DNA of 64,000 nt from Staphylotrichum longicolle (Eukaryota; Ascomycota; Sordariomycetes; Sordariales; Chaetomiaceae): NCBI GenBank assembly GCA_019096155.1, contig JAHCVI010000002.1, forward strand, positions 4,774,001-4,838,000. The letters run 5' to 3'. Under the pieces are notes generated by a model that saw nothing but the letters and a program-made list of their open reading frames with translations, was not told the origin of the DNA and did not search any database. Below, piece after piece: positions 9,991 to 20,142 of the stretch (the stretch's first letter is position 1; every line of letters starts with the position of its first letter). Made by a program: the position numbers and the translations under genes.

Positions 9991-10913
9991 CTGAGACCAG
10001 GACCGAAGCTTTGAACAGTACTCCATATTAGGCATGGCCCTGACAGTTGTAACCAGCCCTTCTTGGGAAACCATCTCGTCAAACATAACCAAGTCTTCTA
10101 ACTTCAAGTCCCTAAGCCCTACTTCATCCAACGACTTCATGATACAGTGCGGCTCCGTACTGGACAGGCCGAAGTCGACGACCCTCCCCTCTTTGAAATT
10201 TGTCAGCCCGGACGTCACCAATATAGATGCCGAGCTTGTTCAGCGCGCGTATGTCTCGCAGGATCCCGTGGAGGCTTCCGGCATTGACTCCTGCGTCTCC
10301 AGGTTAAAGTCCTTGACGATGGCCCGGAGTCGGCCATCTTCTCCGTTAAGCCGCAACAACTTGTCGTCTATAGCGTCTTATCTAGGTCGACTCCTTTCGC
10401 CCGAAGAATCTTTGCATCGCGCTCTTGTAGAAACAGATACCCGTGGCATGGGACCGCAAGTTCCCGGTTCCCTCGTTGGTTTCCTTGGGTCTGCTTGATT
10501 CAGCCATACGCGCGACACTCGGCATAGAAAGGATCTGTATGAAAAATGACATCTGAAAGAGGGACCGTATCGCCCAATAAGTTGCCCCAGTAGTATTGAG
10601 TGGTCGACGGATCGGACTAATTGTTCGCTTTCGTTACTTCTTCTGCTCAACTTCAAGTTATTGGATTATGTATAGAGCGGCTCACCACCACCTTGAGGGC
10701 ATAGAGTCGAGACTCAATCCTGACTTTGAATACACAGCCCTGTGTCTCGGGCTGGCTTGCACGATCTCCATCAAGCCTCTCTAGCCACTCTATTGACGCG
10801 TTTTGGTGGACAAAGGCGTGCAATTTTGGGCTGTCACAAGGAGGAAGCGGCAACAGACGCTCTCCCTTCTTGGCTCTTTCATTTGCCGAGCACGAGGCGC
10901 CCTCGCTTGGCAT
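9985..10913 (-). pseudogene. Decayed kinase-fold gene, FTA2-like family
   Basis: Read on the minus strand, pieces in several frames line up as one protein: GCVFKVRIESRLYALKVV (glycine loop and Lys), then a DPFYAECRAYG block, then ELAVPCHGYLFLQERDAK, then LRDIRALNKLGIYIGDVRAD (catalytic loop), then GRVVDFGLSSTEPHC (DFG). At least two frame changes and an in-frame TGA after RAYG separate them; one break is an extra A in GACAAATTT before the DFG block. The order matches fungal kinase-fold proteins of the Sim4/FTA2-like type, as I recall that family. No intact product is possible. Confidence 0.7.
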
Positions 10914-11264
10914 GTTCTTGGATGGTGGTGCGCGTGCAGTAATTCTTTGCCCTGTTAGTCGCTTACGCCGGCGAGAAGCTAAGTAAAGGAAATAGCTTGC
11001 CTTGACAATGGCTGCAAGGATTCTCTGCTGTCACATCCAATATTGCGCTGTAGGTAAGGGTTTTCAGGTGGTAGGTCGCTGCCATGAAGTTGCTTGGCCA
11101 GAAACGTGAGAAGTTAAGGAAAGATAGAGGCGGAAAAAATAGGTAAGCCCGTTATTTGCCTCGACAAGCCCACTCCAAGTCGCGTTCTGGTCGTTTTTCC
11201 AGGCTCGCTGGAAAGCACCCTCTGTGGCGACGGCTACCACAATTTTCTCCAAGAAGGCGCGTTA
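10914..11264. other. Intergenic, nothing recognised
   Basis: About 350 nt between the kinase pseudogene and a short tandem motif. No feature seen. Confidence 0.3.
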
Positions 11265-11325
11265 CCCAAAAACGCGTGACCTAAAGACGCATTACCTCAG
11301 GACGCGTTACCTAAGGACGCGGCGC
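11265..11325. repeat. Short tandem motif GACGCGTTACCTAAG, copy 1
   Basis: Three to four imperfect 15-nt units (ACGCGTGACCTAAAG, ACGCATTACCTCAGG, ACGCGTTACCTAAGG). The same array, in the same orientation, is at 57832-57895. Confidence 0.8.
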
Positions 11326-11544
11326 GTACGGTATGATGTCCTGCTTCCGTTACTTGCGTATACCGTCTGATTTATGCAAGCCCTCTTAGCCACTCTATAG
11401 GGACACCGGAAAACGAAGTGAAACGTTTCGACGAGACAAAGCCTGGGCCAAGCATCCCGGACGAGCTACCGCATTCTGGTTTCTCTCGCTGCACGACACG
11501 CCAACGGAGGGGCTGGCTCCAGCCCCTCTATGGATACACAACAC

Positions 11545-11730
11545 GTCAGTCGCGCCCTTTAGGCGGGAGCAAGGCGCAAGGCTGCGCCCACATGTGACAA
11601 ATCACCGAACAACCGCGTCCAGTCGCGCACATTTGTGAAGATGGTGTGGCCGCGATGACGCCAGATCTGGAACATATGGCGCTGGCAATGCTCCCGGAAG
11701 CAGAGTTTTCGTCACGAAGCACGTCACAAA
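11545..11730. repeat. Dispersed repeat, inverted partner at about 57465-57645
   Basis: The block CGCGCCCTTTAGGCGGGAGC through GTTTTCGTCACGAAGCACG is nearly identical to the reverse complement of 57465-57645. No coding function supported. Confidence 0.85.
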
Positions 11731-11854
11731 TGGCTACGGCCACATCCCCTTTCCGCAGCTGCGTGAAAAGTCTACTGCGGTGCGGGGCGGCAGGGAGAGA
11801 CGCCACAGGTCCGTTGAAAGTAACTTGCGGGCGGCAGGAAGGAGTGCCACGGGT

Positions 11855-12235
11855 ACTCATTTCATGCATTGGTAATGGAACCCTCGGTCTCTTGCACGCT
11901 TGCTGTCAAAGCCAGTTGTGGGTCGAGCGCCACATGGGTCCGGCCCGCGTTCCGTGGGGTCCATCTCCAGCTCCATTTCCAGCTCCCTGGTTACATTTCT
12001 CGGCCTCCTGGGCTTACATGCTCCTCGGCTCCGCTCGCGCCCTCGTCAAATGCCGCGCACCCCTCACAGACGCGTTGCCCAAACACCACCAAATGCCTCG
12101 CTCGCCCATTTAGCGCCATGGCATAGAATGAACGCCCAGTCTGTCTTCTTGTCAAACAACCTCAAGCCTCACCTGTATGCGACCCAGGGACATCGTGGGT
12201 TCGAAGGTATACTATCGAACATGTAAGTGCAACCC
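11855..12235 (+). repeat. Duplicated 5' flank of the zinc-cluster gene
   Basis: Matches 52610-52910 in direct orientation with internal indels (CAAAGCCAGTTGT, CGGCCCGCGTTCCGTG, CTCGGCCTCCTGGGCTT, ATGGCATAGAATGAACGCC). Its first 80 nt also match 52970-53045. Here it leads directly into the ATG at 12244, so it probably includes that gene's promoter. Confidence 0.8.
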
Positions 12236-12243
12236 TATACACA

Positions 12244-13236
12244 ATGAGCATCCGACAACTTCCTGACTTTTCGAATGCAGCCCTCCTCATGGCCAACACC
12301 ACCGCTAAAGAAGTCGGCAACCTCCTCGGATCTGCTTCGGCTGATACCGATTATAAGGAGCAAAAGTGCCAACCCTGCGCGTCTCGACTATATCCCTGCG
12401 ATGGCGGGAAGCCTTGCCGGGCATGCGTTGGAAGGAATTTATACTGCTCCTACCATCAGTTTGGCGGAACGACCATCGATGTCTACATCCCAGAGAAGAA
12501 GCAAGTAGAGATTGGCTACCGCCCACTTTCGGAATCAGGAGACTGCATTCGATGCCTATCGGAATATTCCAAAAGACGTGGATGGCAGCCCTGTGCTCTC
12601 CAAGACGGACCATGTCAGAACTGCCAGAAAAACACTTTCGGAGCTATTAGAGGGACGATGAAGCGTTATAGCCACTGGTGCACCGCGTACCTGGCTAGGG
12701 GGCATGCCCGGATGTATCTACTCTCCTCTTCTACAGAGGGGCGAAGGAGCAATTTCCGGCCAGCTCGAAAGCTTCTTGAACAACATCCTATCGTTGAGAG
12801 CGTATTTGGGCGACAGCTTGAGGATAACGGGGCTGGTGTAACGGACTCCCCCGTCACGAAGAAGCCTATTCAGGCAAAATGCAAAACGTGTGCGTCACAG
12901 AGACGCCACTGTGACGGTGGGATTCCTTGCGGGACGTGTACCCAACTGGGAAGAAGATGTGTTCCGCAGGGAGCGAAGTCGGGTACTGTCAAAGGTGTCT
13001 CACTTGACGAAAAGTGCCATAGATGCCGCAATCGGGAACTTGCTTGTGACGGCAAGACGCCTTGCAGCACATGCATCGCATCGCCGGTGAAACTGCGAGT
13101 CCCTTGCAGGCCGCAAGGACAAGATTCTATACCACCAAGAAAGCGGAACGGGAGCCGTGGAATGGCCAGGAAGAGGGTAAAGCATCAGAGAGGAAAATTG
13201 GGGGAGGACTACGCTATGGAGTGTCAGCAGGTCTAA
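12244..13236 (+). CDS. Protein with four tandem Zn2Cys6-like clusters
   Basis: Intronless, 330 aa. Cysteine clusters at about residues 42-68 (CQPC-x6-C-DGGKPC-RAC-x6-C), 101-127 (CIRC..C..CQNC, variant spacing), 213-239 (CKTC..C-DGGIPC-GTC..C) and 258-288 (CHRC..C-DGKTPC-STC..C). Three closely follow C-x2-C-x6-C-x5-C-x2-C-x6-8-C, the fungal binuclear zinc cluster. The tail (about 297-316) is Arg/Lys-rich. Most Zn2Cys6 regulators carry one N-terminal cluster and a long fungal_trans region, absent here. A DNA- or RNA-binding role is inferred only. The stop lies 4 nt from that of the convergent SET pseudogene. A second locus (52520-52612) retains only the last 30 or so codons. Confidence 0.75.
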   Translation: MSIRQLPDFSNAALLMANTTAKEVGNLLGSASADTDYKEQKCQPCASRLYPCDGGKPCRACVGRNLYCSYHQFGGTTIDVYIPEKKQVEIGYRPLSESGDCIRCLSEYSKRRGWQPCALQDGPCQNCQKNTFGAIRGTMKRYSHWCTAYLARGHARMYLLSSSTEGRRSNFRPARKLLEQHPIVESVFGRQLEDNGAGVTDSPVTKKPIQAKCKTCASQRRHCDGGIPCGTCTQLGRRCVPQGAKSGTVKGVSLDEKCHRCRNRELACDGKTPCSTCIASPVKLRVPCRPQGQDSIPPRKRNGSRGMARKRVKHQRGKLGEDYAMECQQV

Positions 13237-13240
13237 CGAT

Positions 13241-14050
13241 TTATTCGAAGTACGGCGAAATAGTAGCCTCTAGATCCAACGGTGCCACGAACTTGGTCCT
13301 CCTCCCGAAATCCCAGTCTAGCTCGGCTGGCGCAAGAACGTCATCGACAAGCGTGAATGGCTACTCCGCCGGCCTTCCAATGGATCCTTGACATCTGACC
13401 GAGCCGTAGAAGCATCTAATTGGTGCGTACTGATGGCCGTAACGGATTGTAAGTTCTTCCGATGGCGAGATCGCTTTGTTGGAATATAGAAAGAAACGAA
13501 GCGATCCCTCTACCATCCATTTCTCTATCCTACAGTTGGATTCACACGAGTGATTGACGTATTTGGCGTTGGAACCATGTAAACCGTCGATGATTACGCC
13601 CTCTGCTTCAATGATGTATGCTCCCTGGCACCTTCATTAGACGGGCTACGGCCTAAGCGATGTGCCTGGATTTCAATATGCGTACCGCTTTTTGTGCTCT
13701 TGAATCAGCTTCCCGTATATTCAAAATAAGTGTATTGGCGGGCACTTCCTCCGGAAGCCGGAGACCTGTGCCACGTTTCCCGTCTGCCGGTGTGAAAACG
13801 TCACACTATGGAAGCGCCGTCGAAGGAGGGACGCGGTTCCCACACTGGACCCCAATACCGCAAATCGAGTCATCGCACTTGAATTTCCTGCACCGATTAA
13901 GACAGTTTTCGTCGCAACTGTCTTTGCATCCACAGTTGTTATATGTGTAGGACGCGCCTTCCGCGGCTTGTTATGTCTAGGGATCTCGAAACCGACCCGG
14001 TAGCTCTTGCGATGTAATCTGTCAGAACATAAGGGCAAAGAACGGAACGC
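13241..14050 (-). pseudogene. SET-domain histone methyltransferase pseudogene (copy 1)
   Basis: Reverse-complement duplicate of 51660-52515. Read on the minus strand it keeps AWS, SET and post-SET segments but is broken several ways relative to copy 2: the start ATG is ATC, a 10-nt deletion shifts frame just before the AWS cysteines (near 13947), the same in-frame TAG is present (about 13806-13808), and a post-SET cysteine is lost (RCFYGSVRC against RCLCGSVKC). It converges on the zinc-cluster gene. Not expected to be functional. Confidence 0.85.
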
Positions 14051-14164
14051 TCCAGAAGAAATTTGGGACCCCACCCACAAGAGACCCCTTTTTCTGCATG
14101 CCTTTGAGGCTCAAGGAACCTAGGTTGTCGGCGGAGATGGGAGGGGGAAGGGGGGGGGTTACGC

Positions 14165-14300
14165 TGCAAAACCAAGCAATCAAGACAGCGCCAATTGAAG
14201 CCATCACAACCACTAAAATACTGCTGTATCCTTCTGACCATTGTGTGCCCAGCGCTCTCAAGCTCACTGCTCACATCAGCCCAATGCGGAATCGGCGGAG
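14165..14300 (+). repeat. Dispersed repeat family A, copy 3 (divergent)
   Basis: CAATCAAGACAGCGCCAATT, GAAGCCATCACAACCACT and ATACTGCTG follow the order seen at 5765 and 7605, with more substitutions. Confidence 0.55.
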
Positions 14301-14559
14301 GAGGCCTCATCCCGCCACCACTGCTCGGCCCGATGCGGCATGGGGGCGGGATGGTGGGCAGCAGAGTCATCAAACGCCGTCTAGCTCTTGTTGGTTGGTT
14401 GTGAGGTTGAAGGAGGTGAGGGGGGTCAACTTAGTCGGGCGATGGGCGTTGGAGAGGCGCCGCAGGTCCTTAAAAATATTTTACGGCAGGAAGGAGGTGC
14501 TGCGGATACACCAGGCTCAAAGTAAGGAGGGGGGATTGGACCGGAGGGTGGTCCTATGA

Positions 14560-14950
14560 ACAACAAAGAACTTGCCAGTCGCGCTCTTTGGCACGTTGCA
14601 TTCTCCCTGGCATCCATCATGGAGGGTCGGAGGATGGACAACCACCCTGGACATCTCACAGAAACACCTGCATGTCCACGGCTGACAGCGGGCGGAGGTG
14701 GCGCGAATCGTGAGCGAGATGTGGAGGGTGAAGCTGGAGACACCCTTGACACCACATCGGCTCAATGCCGAAACGGCGGAGGAGGCTCCATCTCGCCATC
14801 ACTGCCCAAGCCTCGACGCGTCATAGGGCTTGATTGCAGTTGGCTCGCCACAGAGCGGTGGGAAAGGGTGTCATGAACGCCAAACAAACTAACCCGGAAG
14901 GCGCACTATTGGCCACAAGTGTGCCTCATGGGGGGCCACCCTCTTTCGGC
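14560..14950 (+). repeat. Dispersed repeat, direct partner at about 46060-46430
   Basis: Shared blocks include CATCATGGAGGGTCGGAGGA, GAGATGTGGAGGGTGAAGCT, CGCCATCACTGCCCAAGCCT, CAGTTGGCT and GAAGGCGCACTATTGGCC. No coding frame is conserved between the copies. Confidence 0.8.
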
Positions 14951-14959
14951 AGCTGTGTG

Positions 14960-15690
14960 AGACTTGGAAAAATTGGCGGGAAGTCTACCCTGGAACTCTC
15001 GCTGTTAACAGGACGTGAAAGGTAAGTAGTGGGTCCCTCTACACCTGCCGGCGCGCTCGTATGTTCCTGTAGGCAGGATGCTTCGCCCTCCGTAGCAACC
15101 GATGTGTCCGTAACTGAATAATTCGTTCCCTGCGGCGGCCGGCGCGCTTCTACATACTCACGAGCAGGCGCCTCAGGAGCGGTCTCCGGTCCTTGGCTCG
15201 TTCCAGCGGCTGGCGTACTTACGCGTGCCTTTTGGCTCGTGTGTGCTTTTGGACTCGTGTGTGCCTTTGGGTTCGATCTTCCGACCTTCGCAGCGGCCCG
15301 CGTGCCTGCGAGTCGGCCGGTCGTTCCCTGCGGCGGTCGGCGCGCTCGTACATGCTTGGCGGCATGATCAGGATTCCCCTGTACGCCGTTCCCTGCTCGG
15401 AAAGGGTAAAGACAGCTATAGTGATACCAAAATCCTCTGTCACAGAATGTCAGTAACTAGCTTCTATGCTATTGAGGACATACGCGCCTCTGGACAAGAA
15501 GTCATGTCGATTCGTTCGGCACCGACGACATATGAGGGGGCATTGGTATAGTTGGCTCGCCTTAGCCGTTGGATTTCAAGGACAGCATTCAGTTGTCGGG
15601 ATCGGAAGGAGGCCATCGATAAAGACGGGCCTGGTACGGTTGTGTGGGATGCGTAGAACTTGATCTTCAAAATTGCGAGAGGCCGTCCGT
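14960..15690 (-). pseudogene. Fragment of an unrecognised gene with RARRPPQGT repeats (copy 1)
   Basis: Inverted duplicate of 54660-55340. On the minus strand it begins with LEIQRLRRANYTNAP, then a one-nt deletion breaks the C2HC-type finger that copy 2 keeps. A second exon-like part encodes hydrophilic sequence with two RARRPPQGT-like motifs and Lys-Ala-His-Thr-Ser repeats (tandem GTGTGTGCCTTT units in DNA near 15225-15275). It ends near PPIFPSLTQL, where similarity stops. Zinc binding is inferred from copy 2. Confidence 0.5.
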
Positions 15691-15734
15691 GTAGGGCCTT
15701 TTTGGAGTTTATGCGCGTTGGGACCGAGTTGGCT

Positions 15735-15835
15735 TGCAGGACCTCGGGTGGTGTGCGTGGCATGAGAATGATTGGACTAGAGCGCGTCGCTCCCTGAGTG
15801 CGAGCGCGCCGCGTCAGTCAGTTTTGGTCACAGGT
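15735..15835. repeat. Dispersed repeat, inverted partner at about 46590-46690
   Basis: GACCTCGGGTGGTGTGCGTG, GAGAATGATTGG and the GCGCGTCGCT tract recur in reverse complement at 46590-46690. Confidence 0.75.
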
Positions 15836-16245
15836 GCGCCTCATGGTGGCATTCCCTTGCTTGTGTAGGGTACTAGCGCGTTTCGACGACCTCTCTTGGC
15901 ACGGAGCACGCGAAACGCGCTCCAGCCAGTGATGTCCCAGCCGGAGATGACAAACAGGAAGTGGTTCTCGGTGCCGCCGAGGGGTTATGCGTGCGAGTGG
16001 CTGGAAACCATCCATCCCTTTACCACGCATTGATGTGCTCAGGTCCAGTCGGTTCTGTTGTCAGACCGTGCCGCGACAGTAGACGCATACAACAACAAGG
16101 GTTTGCCTGTGAATAGCGTTCCAAGTGGCCGGCCTTTAGTCTCTGAAGAACGAGAGCCACTCCGGCCGAGTTCCTCCAAAACTACATAGTTCCATAGTAA
16201 CTCCCTTCCTTGGGGTTTAAATAGAACGGATGTCCTCGCCGGATA

Positions 16246-16335
16246 CGTCTTCATTCAGATACGTCTTCACTCAGATACGTCTTCACTCAGATACGTCTTC
16301 ACTCAGATACGTCTTCACTCAGATACGTCTTTATT
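16246..16335 (+). repeat. 16-bp tandem repeat in the C2H2 gene leader
   Basis: Five to six copies of CAGATACGTCTTCACT, nearly perfect, ending 80 nt before the chosen ATG at 16413 and just downstream of a TATA-like TTTAAATAG at about 16216. It may lie in the 5' UTR or proximal promoter. Confidence 0.9.
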
Positions 16336-16412
16336 CTCACACAGTAGGCTCTGTTTACGCTCCAATCAAGATATTCGTTAGCTCATATTACCGCCGAAGT
16401 TCACTACCAGCC

Positions 16413-17372
16413 ATGGACCGGTATCCCCAAGTGACGGTCTGTTCGCCCCTACAAGCTGCCAACAGCCAACTTCTGTTTGAGTCCTTACCGCTGGATACGT
16501 GGGAGCAGAACAAGGCCATGCAGCAGACATTGTCGACAAACGATGCCGTGCTCGCGTTCCACCAAGCTCAAGGCGGTGACAACTCTCCCTCTTTTCTGCA
16601 AGAGAATACATTTGGCAAGCTGCCTCCGTACACAAGCGTGTTCAACATCTACCTCCCGGCATTTAGCGCCGCGCCTTCGTTAAGCAATGGTTCCGTACCG
16701 GCGGAGCTTGGTTCGGCACGGGCGGCTGCGTCAGAGTCTACGTATAGCGCCACACCGCAGCGACAGGCCGACACAAGCGCAAACAGCCTACCTCTACCTA
16801 CATCTACCACGCCGGTACTCGACACGCTAGCGCTGCCGCAGGAACACGAGAGGGAGCGCCATCCAAACCCCGAGAAAAAATGGGCCGCGTAAGCACCCCG
16901 AGCACCTCTTAACCACATCACGAGCGCGTCCCCAGACACTAACCCGAATGCTAGAGCAATAGACGAGGCGATTCTGAAGGGCGCATACCAAAGTTCCGAT
17001 AACGATCCCTCGCCCGCACAGACTACGTCAGCGTTTGACGGCGCCGCCTGCGGTACATATACCTGCACCTACCCCGGGTGTACGCTGTGGTTTGAGACGC
17101 CACAGCTGATGCTGAAACACAAGAGGGGGAGTCATTCACGAGCCAAGCGGGAAATGATAAAGAAAGATGGCCTACCCCGATGTGATAGGACAAACCCGAG
17201 GACAGGGAAACCTTGTGACACGGTCTTTGCGAGATCGTACGATCTGACACGGCACGAGAGGTCGATACACAATAGACACCAGCAGAAGGTGCAATGTCAC
17301 GTATGCAACAAGACACTCAACAGAGCGGACGCGTTATCTCGGCACTGCCGCGTGGTTCATCACAATGCTTGA
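16413..17372 (+). CDS. C2H2 zinc-finger protein (three fingers)
   Basis: Two exons, 16413-16888 and 16955-17372; 297 aa. The 66-nt intron has GTAAGC, a CACTAAC branch site and CTAG. I start at MDRYPQVTV because the frame upstream only reads through tandem repeats. The N-terminal half is low-complexity (Ser/Thr/Pro/Ala) and may be regulatory. The C-terminal half has fingers YTCTYPGC..H-x4-H, a second (CDRTNPRTGKPC..HERSIH) with a widened first Cys pair, and CHVC..HCRVVH. The arrangement suggests a nuclear DNA-binding regulator. The target is unknown and the gene may be under separate promoter control from its neighbours. Confidence 0.72.
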
Positions 17373-17383
17373 GGTTCTGCGGA

Positions 17384-18010
17384 GCAGCCCCTCACAAACC
17401 CAGCAAGTCGCACAGGTATGGTGGCCTGGCTTGACAGAGTTCGGGACCCGGTTTACTACATGAGGGGATGCGGAGGGTTGCGTTGTTCGGCCAATGCCCG
17501 CCAGGATGCGACGATGAACCGTGTTCGTTAGGTGACCTTTGTGTAACTTCCCTAATATACCCATGAAATTCAGACATGTGGAAGGTGTGCAAAATAGGGG
17601 CGCCACTATAAGACGTGTCAATCTGCGGTCCTGAAGTGTGTGCAGTGCAGAGGACCGTATGAGTGATTCAGCGAGAACTGTCGGCACGGCCCCGAGCCAA
17701 CACCCGTCAACGGCAAGCCCATCCGACCAACAACAGTTGTAGCGCGGGCTATCTGCAGGTGCTGGCAGAGATGGGACTGGTGCACATCGCCACCTCTGAT
17801 AAATCCAGGAGTCGCCTCCGTAGGACCTCCGCAGCAAACCGTGGACCGGCAGGAAGGTGTCGATATGCATCTCAGACCGGTGAGCCCGGTTCGGCATGTG
17901 CACCAGGAAACCTACGTACGAATGCAATGGCGGCATTGTACGCAGTCATCGCGCCGCCCCCTTACTCTTGGGGCGAATGACAACCTTAAACCCCTGGCCC
18001 TCGAATAGCA
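17384..18010. other. Intergenic, nothing firm
   Basis: About 600 nt downstream of the zinc-finger gene. Several short Cys-containing frames occur on the + strand (for example around 17500-17660), but no cluster pattern is complete and no gene can be supported. Confidence 0.3.
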
Positions 18011-18011
18011 C

Positions 18012-18085
18012 ACATCCTTCCATGTCCATCCTTCCATTTCCATCTCATCCACTTCCATCCACTTCCATCCACTTCCACTTCTATC
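18012..18085. repeat. TTCCATC/ACTTCCATCC microsatellite, locus 2
   Basis: Complement-strand version of the TGGA family: repeated CTTCCATCCA units within about 75 nt. Confidence 0.85.
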
Positions 18086-18181
18086 CGCTGTGCCGGTTGG
18101 GCTGCAAACATCCGAGAATTATCCAGCCCGATGCGGGGTTCGGCATGAGATAGCAACTCGATCACGCGGAAGCCAACAAAC

Positions 18182-18718
18182 TTGATAGTAGGCACTGAGC
18201 ATTCTGTGATCTTTACATCTGAGTCATTGACGCCGATGTGCCATTCAGGTCTCCCTACAGCTAGCCAGCCGCGAACTGCGACGCCTGACGCTAACGAAAT
18301 CACGCTTGAGAAACAAATGTGCCGGAACTTGCAGTGTCCAGTACGCATGCGCAGTATTGCTGTAAACCTTGGGCGCCAGAAGCTTGCGAACTGGTCTCAC
18401 GTGTATTTTCACCGCCAAAAAGCCACGGTGAGTCTGTCGCGGAGCGCGGTTTACAGGTTCGAGTCTAGGAACGATATGTCGCATTTGGTGCATCTAGCTG
18501 TGGTGGTGTTTCTGGGAATGGCCTGTCCCTGTTTGATTGAGCAGGGAGAAGGAAACAGGCCATTGATACCCTTAGACGTCGGATACCAAACCCTGGGAGA
18601 CCACCCCCGGTTTAAAAGCTTGGAATCATCAATTTCACGTGGCAGAGAAAGCACAACCACTACCTGTGAAAGCATAGTGAAGCAAATGGGGAGCGCTTGG
18701 TGTGGGAGCGGTGCCTAA
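18182..18718 (+). CDS. Unrecognised open frame
   Basis: A 178-codon frame with one short hydrophobic stretch (about residues 102-120, HLVHLAVVVFLGMACPCL). No family is recognised and no paralogue was seen in the window. The start is not strongly supported and splicing is possible. It may be spurious. Confidence 0.2.
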   Translation: MIVGTEHSVIFTSESLTPMCHSGLPTASQPRTATPDANEITLEKQMCRNLQCPVRMRSIAVNLGRQKLANWSHVYFHRQKATVSLSRSAVYRFESRNDMSHLVHLAVVVFLGMACPCLIEQGEGNRPLIPLDVGYQTLGDHPRFKSLESSISRGRESTTTTCESIVKQMGSAWCGSGA

Positions 18719-18719
18719 A

Positions 18720-19665
18720 CGGGCCTCTCTCTCGCCAGAAATATCGCTGATTCGTTGCTCTAGCGGAAGGGCGGAAAGGAGACCAGGGGTAAGAGAGGTC
18801 CCGCTCTTAAGGACCTGGGGATGAATCAGTCATCTCACTCAACCAGAACAATCACTACTGCCGCCACCACTGCCACCGCTACCGCTAACACACCCAAAAA
18901 AAATAATAACAAAATGCGAAGTGAGGATAGTAAACTTACTGTGCATAGTATACATCGTTCACCAAACTGGAAGACAGTGTTGGTACATCGGATGGAGGAC
19001 TAACACCGGACGATTTTCAGCCTCACCAAGTTGTTTCTCAAGCCCACATACACATACGTAGTAGTTTGCGCAGTAGCACACATCCATAGTTGCAGTTTTG
19101 CGTAGTGAGCAACGAAGTTGCTTGACAGGATGCTCGGGAGGTGACGCTGCACTTGCGCTGTCAGACAAGAAGCAGCTGAAGAGGAAGCACAAGGAAGAAA
19201 TGGTGGAGAGCGTTTAGGAGAAGGACGGGAATGCCAATCTGTAGAAAAAAGCAATTGAAGAGGTTTCAGATCAGAGCCGACAATCAGGAATGTGACACGT
19301 CAATCACCTATCATGTGTCAGTCGAAAACAAGAGTCACTCCTCAGAAGGGCCAGATGATGCCGGTTAGATTGGAGTTTTCAGACTCGCTCAACGCCATCG
19401 TCATGACACGTAGCAGAACAGAAGAGTTTAGAACTCCTGAGGCTGGACCCAAGGCTCTTTGCAGTGTAGTACTGTCTCGTTTCTAGTGCTTTTGACGCGA
19501 TTGCCGAGCCACGGTCGAATGAAAGACCCTCTCGTCCCTGTACCCTAGGCCATAGAGACCGTGGCGTGATTGTTTGGCAGGGCCTCAAGAGTACAATCGG
19601 ACCTCAATTGATGGACTGCTCAGATGGTGAGAGCAGGCTTACGAGGACGAGGCGCTCATGCAAGA
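18720..19665. other. Intergenic, nothing recognised
   Basis: About 950 nt without a supportable gene, RNA or repeat; a short run of ACTGCCACC and an A-rich patch occur near 18840-18910. Confidence 0.3.
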
Positions 19666-19670
19666 GGTAG

Positions 19671-20090
19671 TCAATCGCACAGCGAAATGGACTTGACGTT
19701 GGTATATTCCGGAATGTAACTGTTGTAGCTCGCAGAATGGAAATTGGTCTCAAGGGTCGCATACATTTCCAGCGCGAGACAGCAGTTGAAGTAAGCCGTT
19801 GAGTGTAGCGCCACTGGAGCCGGCGGCATCAAGGCTTGCGGACACAACTCGGCCGACATTGCTGTGCATTCTTGCACAGCTCCATACACCGGCATTAGCG
19901 AATCTTCAGGAGGAGGGGGATAGACCGAGTATGTGGCCGATTCTTCGTCGGGGCACGTCGATCCTTCGTCGGGGTACGGGTTCGAGGGGCACTGGTCTGG
20001 GTAGCGCATCTGAGGTTCAAAGGTGCCTAGCAATGCCGGCGTTACCGGAGCGGACAGTTTTTGTTCCTGGCTCACAGGTGCCTGGGTGCG
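19671..20090 (-). CDS. Unrecognised protein-like open frame (possible internal exon)
   Basis: The frame reads as Pro/Tyr/Ser-rich, protein-like sequence (YPDEGSTCPDEESATYSVYP, then a PPPPED stretch) of about 135 residues ending LCD. There is no in-frame ATG, and a stop occurs shortly upstream, so it would need an upstream exon. No domain is recognised. It may equally be a chance open frame. Confidence 0.25.
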   Translation of the reverse strand, partial: RTQAPVSQEQKLSAPVTPALLGTFEPQMRYPDQCPSNPYPDEGSTCPDEESATYSVYPPPPEDSLMPVYGAVQECTAMSAELCPQALMPPAPVALHSTAYFNCCLALEMYATLETNFHSASYNSYIPEYTNVKSISLCD

Positions 20091-20142
20091 TCTTGTCCTA
20101 CGGGCATCGATCGGATTCTCGCTGCTAGATGCAGTTTAATCC

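Noticed and set aside
16230..16412. N-terminal extension of the C2H2 protein
   Set aside because: Reads only through the 16-bp tandem array; the ATG at 16413 is more likely.
18420..18480. Possible tRNA T-arm (GGTTCGAGTCTAGGAACG)
   Set aside because: No matching acceptor or D arm within tRNA distance.
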